NCBI GenBank assembly: GCA_029237815.1
Contig: JAQZBP010000002.1
Location: 62,001 to 126,000, forward strand
Length of the DNA stretch: 64,000 nt
Reading direction: 5' to 3'
DNA from: Moraxellaceae bacterium
GTDB taxonomy: Bacteria; Pseudomonadota; Gammaproteobacteria; Pseudomonadales; Moraxellaceae
Part shown: positions 1 to 10,377 of the stretch, piece after piece
How positions within the stretch are numbered: position 1 is the stretch's first letter
How the letters are laid out: each line of letters opens with the position of its first letter
Notes under the pieces: model-generated
Databases searched by the model: none
What the model was told of the DNA's origin: nothing
The model's input: the letters and a program-made list of their open reading frames with translations, nothing else
Position numbers and translations under genes: made by a program

Positions 1-1006
1 CCGTGCGCTGCAGGCCGAGCACGAGCCCGGCGACCCACATCAGGAGCAGGAAGGCCACGCTGAGCGGGTCCGTGAAACGCGTCCCCAGCAGCGGCATGGC
101 CAGCAGCAGCAATAGGCCGGCGACGATGAGGCCGCGCAGCAACAGCCCCCAGCGCGGCGCACGCCGGCGCAGCTCGAGGAACTCCAGCATGAACAGGCTG
201 TTGCAGGCCAGCGCCAGCGGCATCAGCACGCTGACCGAGTAATGGCTGAAGGTGGGCGATTCAGGCCAGAGGTAGCGCTGCGCCAGTCCGTGCAGCGCAA
301 ACTGCAGCAGGGTCATGGTGGCCGCGAACAGCACGTACAGCAGGTAGATGCGATCGCGCACGAACACCCAGAGCAGCAGGTTGTACAGGATCATCACCAC
401 CATGCCGCCGTAGAAAAAGCCCTGCAGCATCGCCTCGTTGCGCGCCCGCGCCTCGAAGGAGCGCACCTCGGCCAACTGCAAGGGCAGCTGGATGTGATCG
501 GCCTGCACTCGGAAGAGCACTTCGCGTACTTCGCCGGGCGGCAGCGTCAGCGGAAACACCAGGTGGTGGTAGGCATAGGGACGCAAACTGACCGGCAGCT
601 GCAGGCCGGCGGCATGGCGCGACACCGGGCGGCCCGCGCCGTCCCGCACCACGACATCCACGAAATCGAGCAGCGGATTGGGCACGACCAGCAGCCAGTT
701 CGGCGCGGCATGGTCCCGATTGCGCACGATCAGGTGGAACCAGCAGACATCGGCGGTGAAGCCGGGCGTGGGGGCGCTGGCGCCGCCCGGCTGCCAGGGC
801 CAGTCCTCGAGGGTGGCGAGGATGCGCTCCGGCGTCGGCGACCGCTCCGGCGGCAGGCAGAAATGCCGGAGCTCGCGGTAAGGCTCGTAGAGGTCGGCGC
901 CACGCCCCAGTTCCAGGGTGCCGGCCGCCAGCGGCCCGGCCAGCAGCAGGGCCACCAGCAGGCCCACCCGCCGCGCAATGCATCTGAAAGCCGTTGCGTA
1001 CCGCAT
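1..1006 (-). CDS. 7TMR-DISM type membrane sensor, C-terminus beyond window
   Basis: Reading leftward from an ATG at 1006, the frame stays open to the window edge, giving 335 residues without a stop. Residues 1-28 look like a signal peptide with a long Leu/Ala core. Residues about 30-185 form a periplasmic beta-rich region resembling 7TMR-DISM extracellular domain 2. At least five hydrophobic helices follow (about 197-216, 220-240, 256-276, 287-307, 314-332), as in the 7TM-DISM membrane region. Such proteins sense an extracellular ligand and pass the signal to a cytoplasmic output domain such as GGDEF, a histidine kinase or a phosphatase; that part lies outside the window, so the output is unknown. 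It is divergent from purB. The family call is from overall layout and is fairly sure. Confidence 0.75.
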   Translation of the reverse strand, partial: MRYATAFRCIARRVGLLVALLLAGPLAAGTLELGRGADLYEPYRELRHFCLPPERSPTPERILATLEDWPWQPGGASAPTPGFTADVCWFHLIVRNRDHAAPNWLLVVPNPLLDFVDVVVRDGAGRPVSRHAAGLQLPVSLRPYAYHHLVFPLTLPPGEVREVLFRVQADHIQLPLQLAEVRSFEARARNEAMLQGFFYGGMVVMILYNLLLWVFVRDRIYLLYVLFAATMTLLQFALHGLAQRYLWPESPTFSHYSVSVLMPLALACNSLFMLEFLELRRRAPRWGLLLRGLIVAGLLLLLAMPLLGTRFTDPLSVAFLLLMWVAGLVLGLQRT

Positions 1007-1106
1007 CAAGGGTTCCCGCAGTGGGGCGCAAGCCATCCGGATACCGGTGGCGGGCGCATCGCCCCGCACACTGGCACAGCAGCTGGTCGCGGGGCGCATT
1101 TCCTGA

Positions 1107-2543
<1,437 letters not shown>

Positions 2544-2627
2544 ACCGCCACCGTCCTGCCGTCGCCCGCTACCGGGAGCCGGCAGGACGAAACCCCGGCG
2601 GGCGCCGCTGAACGCGGCCCCGGGCAA

Positions 2628-2656
2628 CGACGGCGGTGCATCACACCGCCGTTTTC
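2628..2656 (+). terminator. Rho-independent terminator after purB
   Basis: Perfect 9-bp stem ACGGCGGTG / CACCGCCGT (2630-2638 and 2644-2652) with a 5-base CATCA loop, followed by TTTT. It lies between purB and the roxA start and would separate the two transcripts. Confidence 0.8.
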
Positions 2657-2695
2657 ATTGGTGACGCTGCCGCCACACGACAACAGGACCTGACC

Positions 2696-3880
2696 ATGGA
2701 TGCCAACACGCCCCTGCCCCACCTCGGCGGCCTGACCGCCACGGAGTTCCTGCGCGACTACTGGCAGAAAAAGCCGCTCCTCGTGCGCAACGCCTTTCCC
2801 GAACTGGCCTATCGCCTGAACGACGAGGACCTGAAGGAGCTGGCGCAGGAAGAAAGCGTGGAAGCGCGCATCGTGCTGGAACAGGGCAAGACGCCGTGGG
2901 AGCTGCGCCGCGGTCCCTTCGCGCCCAAGGACTTCAAGGCGTTGCCGAAGACGCACTGGACGCTGCTGGTGCAGGCGGTTGACCACTACCTGCCGGCGCT
3001 CTCCGACTATCTGGACCATTTTGCTTTCCTGCCCAACTGGCGCATCGACGACATCATGATCTCGTATGCCGTCGAGGGCGGTTCCGTCGGACCGCACTAC
3101 GACCAGTACGATGTGTTCCTCATCCAGGGCTTCGGCAACCGTCGCTGGCAGCTCGGCCAGCATTGCGACGAGCAGTCGCCACGGGTCGCCGGCACGCCGC
3201 TGCGCATCCTGCAGCAGATCGACGCGCACTTCGACGAGATCGTGAATCCTGGCGACCTGCTCTACGTGCCGCCCGGCATGGCGCACTGCGGCGTCGCACA
3301 GAACGAATGCACGACCTATTCCGTCGGCTTTCGCGCGCCGGCGCTCACGCACCTGCTGGAGCGCATCGTCGACGCCGCGCTGGAAGCGGCGGGTAGCAGC
3401 CGGCTGTTCGCGGATCCCGCGCGCGAGCCGGTGGCGCATCCGGCCGCACTCAGCGAAGCCGACCTCGAGTCCCTGCGCGCACAGGTGCTGACGCTGCTGG
3501 ACGACCGGGCGACCCTGCGTCACGCCATCGCCCCTTTCCTGTCCGAACCCAAATACGACGATTACGAGCCGCAGGGCGAGGAGCTCTCGCTCGAGGAAAT
3601 CCGCGAGGCACTGGCCGCGGGCGCGACGCTACGCCGCGATCCCGCCTCGCGCTGCCTCTACTCGCTGCAAGACGACCAGCCCGCCGAGCTCTTCATCAAC
3701 GGCCAGAAGGAATGGTTTCCACCCACGCTCGCCGCCTTCGTGAAGCTGCTCGCCGACCGGCGCCGCCTCACTGCCGACGAGCTCGCGCCGTGGCTTTCGG
3801 ACCAGGATGCGCTGCACTGGCTCGCGGACCAGATGGCCAGCGGCTTCTGGTTCCTGGAAGCGGACGAAGAGGACGCCTGA
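2696..3880 (+). CDS. roxA: Ribosomal protein uL16 arginine hydroxylase (JmjC/cupin oxygenase)
   Basis: Fe(II)/2-oxoglutarate-dependent oxygenase of the RoxA/YcfD family, which in E. coli hydroxylates an arginine of ribosomal protein L16. The 394-residue protein has the family N-terminus (ATEFLRDYWQKKPLLVRNAF) and a JmjC core with the iron triad H134-x-D136 (in GPHYDQYDVFL) and H197 (in PPGMAHCG). The spacing closely matches E. coli H125/D127/H187. A C-terminal winged-helix-like region follows. The ATG at 2696 is preferred because the family homology starts there and an in-frame codon 60 bases upstream lies inside the purB terminator. The next gene starts 3 bases after its stop, so the two are co-transcribed. 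Confidence 0.93.
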   Translation: MDANTPLPHLGGLTATEFLRDYWQKKPLLVRNAFPELAYRLNDEDLKELAQEESVEARIVLEQGKTPWELRRGPFAPKDFKALPKTHWTLLVQAVDHYLPALSDYLDHFAFLPNWRIDDIMISYAVEGGSVGPHYDQYDVFLIQGFGNRRWQLGQHCDEQSPRVAGTPLRILQQIDAHFDEIVNPGDLLYVPPGMAHCGVAQNECTTYSVGFRAPALTHLLERIVDAALEAAGSSRLFADPAREPVAHPAALSEADLESLRAQVLTLLDDRATLRHAIAPFLSEPKYDDYEPQGEELSLEEIREALAAGATLRRDPASRCLYSLQDDQPAELFINGQKEWFPPTLAAFVKLLADRRRLTADELAPWLSDQDALHWLADQMASGFWFLEADEEDA

Positions 3881-3883
3881 GCA

Positions 3884-4426
3884 ATGCCCGTGACGCCGGA
3901 ACCCAATCCCTTCGATCTCGCCCTCGACAGCTTCCAGCTCGGCGAATCGGAAACCTTCCTGCGCCTCGACGGCGAGCACGACTTCAATCGCGCCACCGCC
4001 CGCCTGCTCGGCCAGGCCCGGCGCGAGGTCTACATCCTGACGCCCGACTTCGAGCCGGAACGTTTCAACAACGTCGAGTTCGCGGATGCGCTCTCCGCTT
4101 TTGCGCGGAGCAGCCGCTATGCCGATACCCGCATCCTCCTGGGTGACCCGAGCGTCGCCGTGCGCTGGGGCCACAAGGTCGTGGCGCTGGCGCGGCGCAT
4201 GCCCACCCGCCTGCGCATCCGGCAGATCGACGAGGACGACTTCGATCCGGCGGAAGCCTTCATCGTCGCCGACGACATCGGCCTGCTGCGCCGCGACAGC
4301 CAGGACGGCTACATCGGCAGTCTCGCCGCGAAGTCCATTCCGCATGCGCAGCGCGCCAGCCTTCGCTTCGCCGAGCTCTGGGAACGCTCGCGCGCAATCG
4401 CCGACTTCCGCATCCTGGATATCTGA
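3884..4426 (+). CDS. DUF7931-like protein, phospholipase D-like fold
   Basis: A 180-residue cytosolic protein starting 3 bases after roxA. The motif run QARREVYILTPDFEPERFNN, then RILLGDPSVAVRWGHKVVAL, resembles the DUF7931 domain, often attached to or next to GNAT acetyltransferases in Pseudomonas-type genomes and described as PLD-like. No catalytic HKD pair is visible, so enzymatic activity is doubtful. The tight spacing suggests a role linked to RoxA, possibly in ribosome modification, but that is inference. The family assignment is moderately sure; the function is unknown. Confidence 0.7.
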   Translation: MPVTPEPNPFDLALDSFQLGESETFLRLDGEHDFNRATARLLGQARREVYILTPDFEPERFNNVEFADALSAFARSSRYADTRILLGDPSVAVRWGHKVVALARRMPTRLRIRQIDEDDFDPAEAFIVADDIGLLRRDSQDGYIGSLAAKSIPHAQRASLRFAELWERSRAIADFRILDI

Positions 4427-4456
4427 GCGGATGCAACTGCAGGACCTGTCCGGCAG

Positions 4457-5800
4457 CTAGACGACACCCTGCGCCAGCATCGCCTCCGCCACCTTCACGA
4501 AGCCGGCGATGTTGGCACCCTTCAGGTAGTTCACGTAGCCAGACTCCTCGCCATAACGCAGGCAGGACTGGTGGATGTCATGCATAAGCGTATGCAGGCG
4601 CGCATCCACTTCCGGCGCCGTCCAGTGCTCGCCGATGCGGTTCTGGTTCATCTCGAGGCCGCTCACCGCCACCCCGCCGGCATTCGCCGCCTTGCCCGGC
4701 CCGTAGAGCAGCCGGGCCGCCAGGAAGAGGCTCACCGCTTCGGACGTGCAGGGCATGTTGGCGCCCTCCACCACCATGCGGCAGCCGCGCGCCAGCAGAT
4801 GCCGGGCGTCGTCCGCGTCGAGTTCGTTCTGCGTGGCGCAGGGAATCGCAATATCGCAGTGCAGGTGCCAGGGACGGCACCCGGGCAGATACTCGGCCGT
4901 GCTGCCAAAACCACGCGCCAGCTCCGCCAGGCGGCCACGCCGGACGTTCTTCAGATCCGCCACGGCTTGCCAGTGCTCCAGCGTCATCCCGTCACCGAAA
5001 TGCAGCGTGCCCCCGGAGTCGGACAGGGAGACCACCGAGGCGTGCATCTCGAGGGCCTTGCGCGCCGCAAACTGCGCAACGTTGCCGGAACCCGAGATCG
5101 CCACGCGCTTGCCGTCGATGCGCTCATGCCGGTGCGCGAGCATGGCCTCGGCAAAATAGACCACGCCGTAACCGGTGGCCTCGGGACGGATCAGGCTGCC
5201 GCCATAGCTCACGCCCTTGCCGGTGAGCACAGGCACGAACTCGTTGCAAAGCCGCTTGTATTGGCCGAACAGGAAGCCGATCTCGCGCGCGCCGACGCCG
5301 ATATCGCCGGCCGGCACATCGGTGTCCGCACCGACATGCCGGTAAAGCTCGCTCATGAAGGACTGACAGAAGCGCATGACCTCGCCATCGCTGCGGCCGC
5401 GCGGATCGAAGTCCGCACCGCCCTTGCCGCCGCCCAGCGGCAGCGAGGTCAGTGAATTCTTGAAAACCTGCTCGAAGGCCAGGAACTTGAGCACCCCGAG
5501 ATTGACCGACGGATGAAAGCGCAGGCCGCCCTTGTAGGGACCGATGGCACTGTTCATCTGCACGCGGAAGCCACGGTTCACCTGTACCTGCCCGCGGTCG
5601 TCGACCCAGGGCACACGGAACATGATGACGCGCTCCGGCTCCACGAGGCGCTCCAGCAGGCGCTGCGCCATGAAGCGCGGATTGGCTTCGAGATAGGGCC
5701 AGAGCGAATGCAGTACCTCCTCCACGGCCTGGTGGAATTCGGCCTCGCCGGGATCGCGTACGTAAAGATGCTGCAGAAAAGCGTCGACGGAATCGGGCAT
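4457..5800 (-). CDS. gdhA: NADP-specific glutamate dehydrogenase
   Basis: Catalyses reductive amination of 2-oxoglutarate with ammonium to give glutamate, in the cytoplasm. The product is 447 residues, the same length as E. coli GdhA. Visible are the substrate-binding NSAIGPYKGGLRFHPSVN segment, the GGGKGGADFDP catalytic-lysine motif, the PAGDIGVGAREIGFLFGQYK segment and the nucleotide-binding Rossmann turn SGSGNVAQFA. The ATG at 5800 gives the normal N-terminus (MPDSVDAFLQHLYVRDPGE). The open frame continues upstream without a stop through the antisense of the next gene, but that extension is composition-driven and not real. It converges with the roxA operon, 30 bases apart. Confidence 0.96.
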   Translation of the reverse strand: MPDSVDAFLQHLYVRDPGEAEFHQAVEEVLHSLWPYLEANPRFMAQRLLERLVEPERVIMFRVPWVDDRGQVQVNRGFRVQMNSAIGPYKGGLRFHPSVNLGVLKFLAFEQVFKNSLTSLPLGGGKGGADFDPRGRSDGEVMRFCQSFMSELYRHVGADTDVPAGDIGVGAREIGFLFGQYKRLCNEFVPVLTGKGVSYGGSLIRPEATGYGVVYFAEAMLAHRHERIDGKRVAISGSGNVAQFAARKALEMHASVVSLSDSGGTLHFGDGMTLEHWQAVADLKNVRRGRLAELARGFGSTAEYLPGCRPWHLHCDIAIPCATQNELDADDARHLLARGCRMVVEGANMPCTSEAVSLFLAARLLYGPGKAANAGGVAVSGLEMNQNRIGEHWTAPEVDARLHTLMHDIHQSCLRYGEESGYVNYLKGANIAGFVKVAEAMLAQGVV

Positions 5801-5986
5801 GAGCGTCCCCGCGAAAATGACCGGATGAACCAGCAGTACCTTAGCAGGCCGGAGCGCAGGCGCGGCTTCCAGCGCTACCAGACCGCCTGCAGCAGCGGCG
5901 GCCGCCGCGAAGAAAACCCCGCCCGCCGCATCTCTGCTTAACTTCAGGATGCTCGGGAGGCCATCGCGAACGGTCTGGAGGCAATC

Positions 5987-7480
5987 ATGCGCGTTGCGCT
6001 GCTTGCGATATTGATGTGCATCAGCCAACTGGCCCTGTGCCAGCCGATGCCACGCCCTGCCCGCGCCGCGCTGGTCGAGATCGACGGCGCCATCGGCCCC
6101 GCCACCAGCCTCTACTATTCGTATGCCGTGCACGAGGCCCAGGCACGCGGTGCGAGCCTCATCATCCTGCGCGTTGATACGCCGGGCGGGCTCGATGGCC
6201 CCATGCGCGACATCATCAAGCAGATGCTGTCCTCGCGATTGCCCGTCGTGGCCTTTGTAGCGCCGTCCGGCGCCCGTGCAGCAAGTGCCGGCACCTACCT
6301 GCTCTATGCCAGCCACGTCGCGGCCATGGCGCCAGCCACCAATCTCGGTGCCGCCACGCCGATTCCGGTAATGGGTGAGGAACAGGCCCCGCCAGGGCGG
6401 GACGACAGCCCACGCCGCGAGCGCGACGCCGACCGCGCCGGGGGCGGCAACGGTGCCGCCGAAACCGGCACGGCCAATGCGCCGGCCCCGAGCGGCAACA
6501 ATGGCGAACAGCGCGCGCCCGGCCGCGATGCGCAGTCGCAGCCGCGCCAGCCCGTCGGCTCCGCTGCGTCCCGCAAGGCGGTGAACGACGCCACCGCCTA
6601 CCTGCGCAGCCTCGCGGAACGGCGTGGACGCAACGCGGACTGGGCCGAGCAGGCCGTGCGGGAAGGCGCGAGCCTGAGCGCCGACGCCGCGCTGAGGCTT
6701 AAAGTGATCGACCTCGTCGCCACCGACACCACCGACCTGCTCCGCCAACTGGACGGCCGCCGCATTCCCTGGGGCGGCGGCGAGCGCGTGCTGCGCACCG
6801 GTAGCATGATCGTCGACCCCATCGCGCCCACCTGGCGCCAGAGTTTCCTCGGCGTCATCACCAGCCCCACCGTTGCCTACCTGCTCATGCTGATCGGCAT
6901 CTACGGCCTGCTGCTGGAGGGCTACAGCCCGGGCGCCATCCTGCCCGGTGTGGCGGGCGGCATCTGCCTGCTGCTGGCGCTCTATGCGTTCCAGCTGCTG
7001 CCGGTCAACTACGCGGGGCTGGCGTTGCTGGCGCTCGGCATTGCACTGATCGTGGCGGAAACCCTCGTGCCCAGCGTCGGCATTCTCGGCATCGGCGGCG
7101 TTATCGCCTTTGTTGCGGGCTCCATCCTGCTGCTCGACAGCGACGTGCCGGGCTACCGCATACCGCTGGGGCTCGTGGCCGGCGCCGCGGCGACGGCGGG
7201 CCTGCTCATGCTGCTCAGCATGAGTCTGCTGCTGCGCACGACCCGGCGGACTCCGGTGCAGGTCCTGGCCGGCCTTGCCCATGACTCCGCCGAAGCCCTC
7301 GAGGATTTCAGCGACGAAGGCTGGATAGAGGTGCGCGGCGAGCGCTGGCGGGCAAGCAGCGCGGTGCCGATCCGCCGCGGTCAACGCCTGCGCATCGTGA
7401 GCGTACAAGGGCTACAACTGGCAGTAGAGCCTGTCGCTCCGCTGCCGGACAGCGCGGCGGCGAAAAGGGAAAAGGCCTAG
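5987..7480 (+). CDS. NfeD-family membrane serine protease (ClpP class, long form)
   Basis: Membrane-bound protease of the NfeD/1510-N family, thought to process membrane proteins together with slipins. Residues 1-20 are a signal peptide. The ClpP-like domain has nucleophile Ser100 (in SGARAASAGTY) and general-base Lys197 (in SRKAVNDATAYL). Four to five hydrophobic helices occupy about 300-420, and a C-terminal OB-fold NfeD domain ends the 497-residue chain. Unusually, about 60 residues rich in Gly, Pro, Asn and Arg (131-191) are inserted between Ser and Lys. The slipin gene follows 40 bases later, the classic partner arrangement. Confidence 0.92.
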   Translation: MRVALLAILMCISQLALCQPMPRPARAALVEIDGAIGPATSLYYSYAVHEAQARGASLIILRVDTPGGLDGPMRDIIKQMLSSRLPVVAFVAPSGARAASAGTYLLYASHVAAMAPATNLGAATPIPVMGEEQAPPGRDDSPRRERDADRAGGGNGAAETGTANAPAPSGNNGEQRAPGRDAQSQPRQPVGSAASRKAVNDATAYLRSLAERRGRNADWAEQAVREGASLSADAALRLKVIDLVATDTTDLLRQLDGRRIPWGGGERVLRTGSMIVDPIAPTWRQSFLGVITSPTVAYLLMLIGIYGLLLEGYSPGAILPGVAGGICLLLALYAFQLLPVNYAGLALLALGIALIVAETLVPSVGILGIGGVIAFVAGSILLLDSDVPGYRIPLGLVAGAAATAGLLMLLSMSLLLRTTRRTPVQVLAGLAHDSAEALEDFSDEGWIEVRGERWRASSAVPIRRGQRLRIVSVQGLQLAVEPVAPLPDSAAAKREKA

Positions 7481-7520
7481 CGGCGCGCGGCATCCCGTTC
7501 AACAGCCAAGGAGATCCGTC

Positions 7521-8264
7521 ATGTGGAGTTTCAGCCTGATCGCAGTGGTGCTGATCGTTGCCTTCGTAATGGCCTGCATCAACATCCTGCCGGAGTACGA
7601 GCGCGGCGTCGTGTTCACCTTCGGTCGCTTCACCGGCGTGAAGGGCCCGGGACTCGTGCTGCTGGTGCCCGTGATCCAGCGCATGCAACGCGTCGACCTG
7701 CGTGTGGTCGTGATGGACGTGCCGACGCAGGAAGTGATCTCGCGCGACAACGTCTCGGTGCGGGTCAACGCCATCGTCTTTTTCCGCGTGGTGGATCCGG
7801 AGCGGGCCGTGATCCAGGTGGAGCGCTTCTATGAGGCGACCAGCCAGCTCGCCCAGACGACGCTGCGATCGGTGCTCGGCCAGCACGAGCTCGACGAGAT
7901 GCTGGCCGAACGGGAGCGCCTCAATCTCGACATCCAGTCCATCCTCGACAAGCAGACCGACTCCTGGGGCATCAAGGTCAGCAATGTCGAAATCAAGGCG
8001 GTGGACCTGAACGAGAACATGGTGCGCGCCATTGCGGCGCAGGCCGAGGCCGAGCGTAACCGCCGCTCCAAGATCATCAATGCCGAGGGCGAGGCGCAGG
8101 CGGCGCAGCGCCTCGCCGAGGCCGCGGCGATCCTGGCCGCGCAGCCGGTGTCCGTGCAACTGCGCTATCTGCAAACCCTGCTGGACGTGTCGAGCAAGAA
8201 CTCGCCCACGATCGTATTGCCGATACCGGTGGAGTTGCTGCGCGGGAAGCCTGGCGAGCAGTAA
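7521..8264 (+). CDS. Slipin, stomatin-like SPFH membrane protein
   Basis: A 247-residue stomatin/prohibitin-family protein. One N-terminal transmembrane helix (about 4-22) is followed by the conserved NILPEYERGVVFTFGRF start of the SPFH domain, then RVNAIVFFRVVDPERAV, and an alpha-helical C-terminus rich in Ala/Glu (QAEAERNRRSKIINAEGEAQ), typical of oligomer-forming slipins. These proteins organise membrane microdomains and are substrates or regulators of the neighbouring NfeD protease. A strong ribosome site (AAGGAG) lies 8 bases before the ATG. It is co-transcribed with the upstream protease gene. Confidence 0.95.
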   Translation: MWSFSLIAVVLIVAFVMACINILPEYERGVVFTFGRFTGVKGPGLVLLVPVIQRMQRVDLRVVVMDVPTQEVISRDNVSVRVNAIVFFRVVDPERAVIQVERFYEATSQLAQTTLRSVLGQHELDEMLAERERLNLDIQSILDKQTDSWGIKVSNVEIKAVDLNENMVRAIAAQAEAERNRRSKIINAEGEAQAAQRLAEAAAILAAQPVSVQLRYLQTLLDVSSKNSPTIVLPIPVELLRGKPGEQ

Positions 8265-8472
8265 GGCGGCCTGTGCCGGTACTCATCGGGGGCGCCGCCG
8301 GTGACACGGGTACGGCAAATCCGGCGTCGTGAAGGGCGAAGACAAAGACGCCGCCAGGCGTGGTTGACGGTACTGGCATCCTGCCAGCGCTTTCGCCGGG
8401 AGCGGTATCAATCGCATTGGCAACTGCAGACCGGCACGCCGCATTCACGCCCCACTGCAAAGGTATCCACTG

Positions 8473-9183
8473 CTACTCACGCTTCTGGCGCCGACGAATG
8501 AGCGCTGCCAGGTGCCGCGCCCACTCGGCGTATGCCAATGGCCCCGGATGAAAGCCGTCGCTGGCCAAGCAGGCTGTATCCAGCGGAAAGTCCGGCACGG
8601 CCACCGCGCAATCGGGATGCCGGGCCGCGAACGCCGCCAGCGTTTCGTTCAGCCGCCTGGCGCGCAGACCCATGTACCAGCGCAGGGGTTGCGGCAAAGC
8701 CGGGAACAGATGCATGGGTGGCAGGCCGGAAAAGACGACGAGCCCGGCGCTGTGCCGCTCCCGGATGGCATCGAGCAGCTGCGCGAGTTCCGTGAGCCAG
8801 GCCTCGCGGCCAGTGCCGCCCGTGGCGTCGTTCACGCCCACCGAGATCACCACCACGTCGAATGCCTGCGCCTCCGTCGCCGCCAGCCGCGCCAGCAGGT
8901 CCCGGGTACGGTGCCCGGTAGCGGCACTGAGCCGCCAGTGCACGCGGTAATCCTCACCAAGTGCTTCGACCAGTCGCCCGGACAGGGCTTCGCCCTGGTG
9001 CGCCGCGCCCACACCGGCGGCGGCGGAGTCGCCGAGGATCAGCAGGCGCAGGTCGCGGCCCTGCCCGGCGCTGCCCTCGCGCTCGCCTTCCGGCTCGGGC
9101 AGCAGCGGCGTGTCGCGCCGGACCTTGCGCCCCTGGAGCAGCAGCAACGGCGCAAGGCCGAGGGTGATCAGGTGATAGCGCAT
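8473..9183 (-). CDS. SGNH/GDSL hydrolase, esterase-like
   Basis: A 236-residue SGNH-fold hydrolase. Block I is LGDSAAAGVG with probable nucleophile Ser53, block III is SVGVNDATGG (Asn oxyanion residue), and block V is SDGFHPG with the Asp/His of the triad. A hydrophobic N-terminus (about 5-17) suggests a membrane anchor or uncleaved signal. ATG at 9183 is chosen because the upstream extension is Arg/Cys-rich and lacks a ribosome site. Substrate cannot be told from sequence; lipase or arylesterase are the usual annotations. The 208 bases between it and the slipin gene show no recognisable feature. Confidence 0.85.
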   Translation of the reverse strand: MRYHLITLGLAPLLLLQGRKVRRDTPLLPEPEGEREGSAGQGRDLRLLILGDSAAAGVGAAHQGEALSGRLVEALGEDYRVHWRLSAATGHRTRDLLARLAATEAQAFDVVVISVGVNDATGGTGREAWLTELAQLLDAIRERHSAGLVVFSGLPPMHLFPALPQPLRWYMGLRARRLNETLAAFAARHPDCAVAVPDFPLDTACLASDGFHPGPLAYAEWARHLAALIRRRQKRE

Positions 9184-9432
9184 GTGACACACGCCTCCAG
9201 TGGGCACGCATTCAGGAAGATTGTCGCGGCAGATGCAGGAACGGGCCCGTGCCTGCCCGTCGGATCCGCTCAGGCTCGACATCTTCACTTGGGCAAAGGA
9301 GGGCTTCACGTCAAGCGCATAAATGGCGGCGAGCGGAAAACCACCGCGCGAGCGCAGCGCACTGGAGCACGCGCGCGCGGCACCAAGCCTCGCCGGCAGC
9401 TGCCGGGGTTACGCTCGATCGTCACGCAGCGC

Positions 9433-10296
9433 TCAGGCGCCCTGCGGTCCCACCTGGTCATAGGCGGGCTGACGCCCGTAGTTCTGCCCGAACATCTCCA
9501 GCAGGTCGCGCTCCGCCGGATCCGGTAGCAGCTCGCGACTCCACACGAAGCCGCGCACAGCAGCCTGCACCAGTTGCCGTTCCGCCAGCGACGGCGCGGC
9601 GATGCGATGCGTCCTGCGCAGCCCGTCGTCGAACATGGCAAAGAAAATGCGCTGCCCGAGGGCCTGCAGCGGCTTGGGGAACCAGCGCGCGGCATATTCG
9701 CGGCCAAGGGCCAGCGTCACTTCGTGGCCGTCGGGCGTGGGCGCGTATTCGGCGGCCTCGAAATCCAGCATCCACTGCAGCATGGCTTCGGGCGACGCCG
9801 GAATGTCGTGGATGTTCATCATCTCGCCGACCTGCCGCCAGAAGTGATAGAGCGCGAGCGCCTCGTGCGGCGTGAAGAGATCCCGGCCGGTGAACTGCAA
9901 GCCGAGGCGCTGCGGCAGGCAGGCCAGCGTGGAAAGCGTGTAGAGATTGAGCTCGTTGGGGATCGGATAGCGCGCATGCATGCGGTTCATGCGCTCGACC
10001 ACCTTCATGCCCTCCGGGCTGTTGCCATGGCGCAGCAGCAGGCCGAAGAACACCAGCGTGTCGTCGTTGCGCTTCGCGGTCTGGCTCATGATGATGCCGC
10101 TGCCGCCACGGTAGAGCACACGCGCGATGGCCGGAATGGCGACCTGCCGGGAAAACGCGATCGCGAACATGGGATGCACGAAGCGCGGATCGCCGTAGCG
10201 AACCTCGAGCAGCAGATGGGCGATGCGACGCGCGTCGCGAACCGGATCGAGACGAGCGATCTCGCGGCGCGCCCACTGGGGGTGACGAAACTCCAT
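9433..10296 (-). CDS. MpaB-family (DUF2236) oxygenase-like protein
   Basis: A 287-residue protein with features of the ER-bound oxygenase MpaB/DUF2236 family, named after an oxygenase of mycophenolic acid synthesis; the family also includes rubber oxygenase Lcp. Family-like segments are VRYGDPRFVHPMFAIAFSRQ, MNRMHARYPIPNELNLYTL (with a conserved His) and LYHFWRQVGEMMNIHDIP. No signal peptide. The ATG at 10296 has GGAG six bases upstream; an alternative ATG lies 12 bases earlier. It sits about 80 bases downstream of, and on the same strand as, a CoA-transferase gene, hinting at a catabolic pair. Substrate unknown. Confidence 0.8.
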   Translation of the reverse strand: MEFRHPQWARREIARLDPVRDARRIAHLLLEVRYGDPRFVHPMFAIAFSRQVAIPAIARVLYRGGSGIIMSQTAKRNDDTLVFFGLLLRHGNSPEGMKVVERMNRMHARYPIPNELNLYTLSTLACLPQRLGLQFTGRDLFTPHEALALYHFWRQVGEMMNIHDIPASPEAMLQWMLDFEAAEYAPTPDGHEVTLALGREYAARWFPKPLQALGQRIFFAMFDDGLRRTHRIAAPSLAERQLVQAAVRGFVWSRELLPDPAERDLLEMFGQNYGRQPAYDQVGPQGA

Positions 10297-10377
10297 TTGC
10301 CTCTCCATCAGGCCTGTTCCAGTGAATGCGAGGGCTGCCGCAGGCCACGACCCGCCCTCTCCTGCCATGCTGGCGGA

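Noticed and set aside
5801-7408. Open frame extending gdhA upstream to about 983 residues
   Set aside because: The extension is the antisense of the NfeD gene and has no family similarity; GdhA is complete from 5800.
8265-8472. Small plus-strand frames after the slipin gene
   Set aside because: No ribosome site, Arg-rich composition and overlap with the opposite-strand hydrolase.
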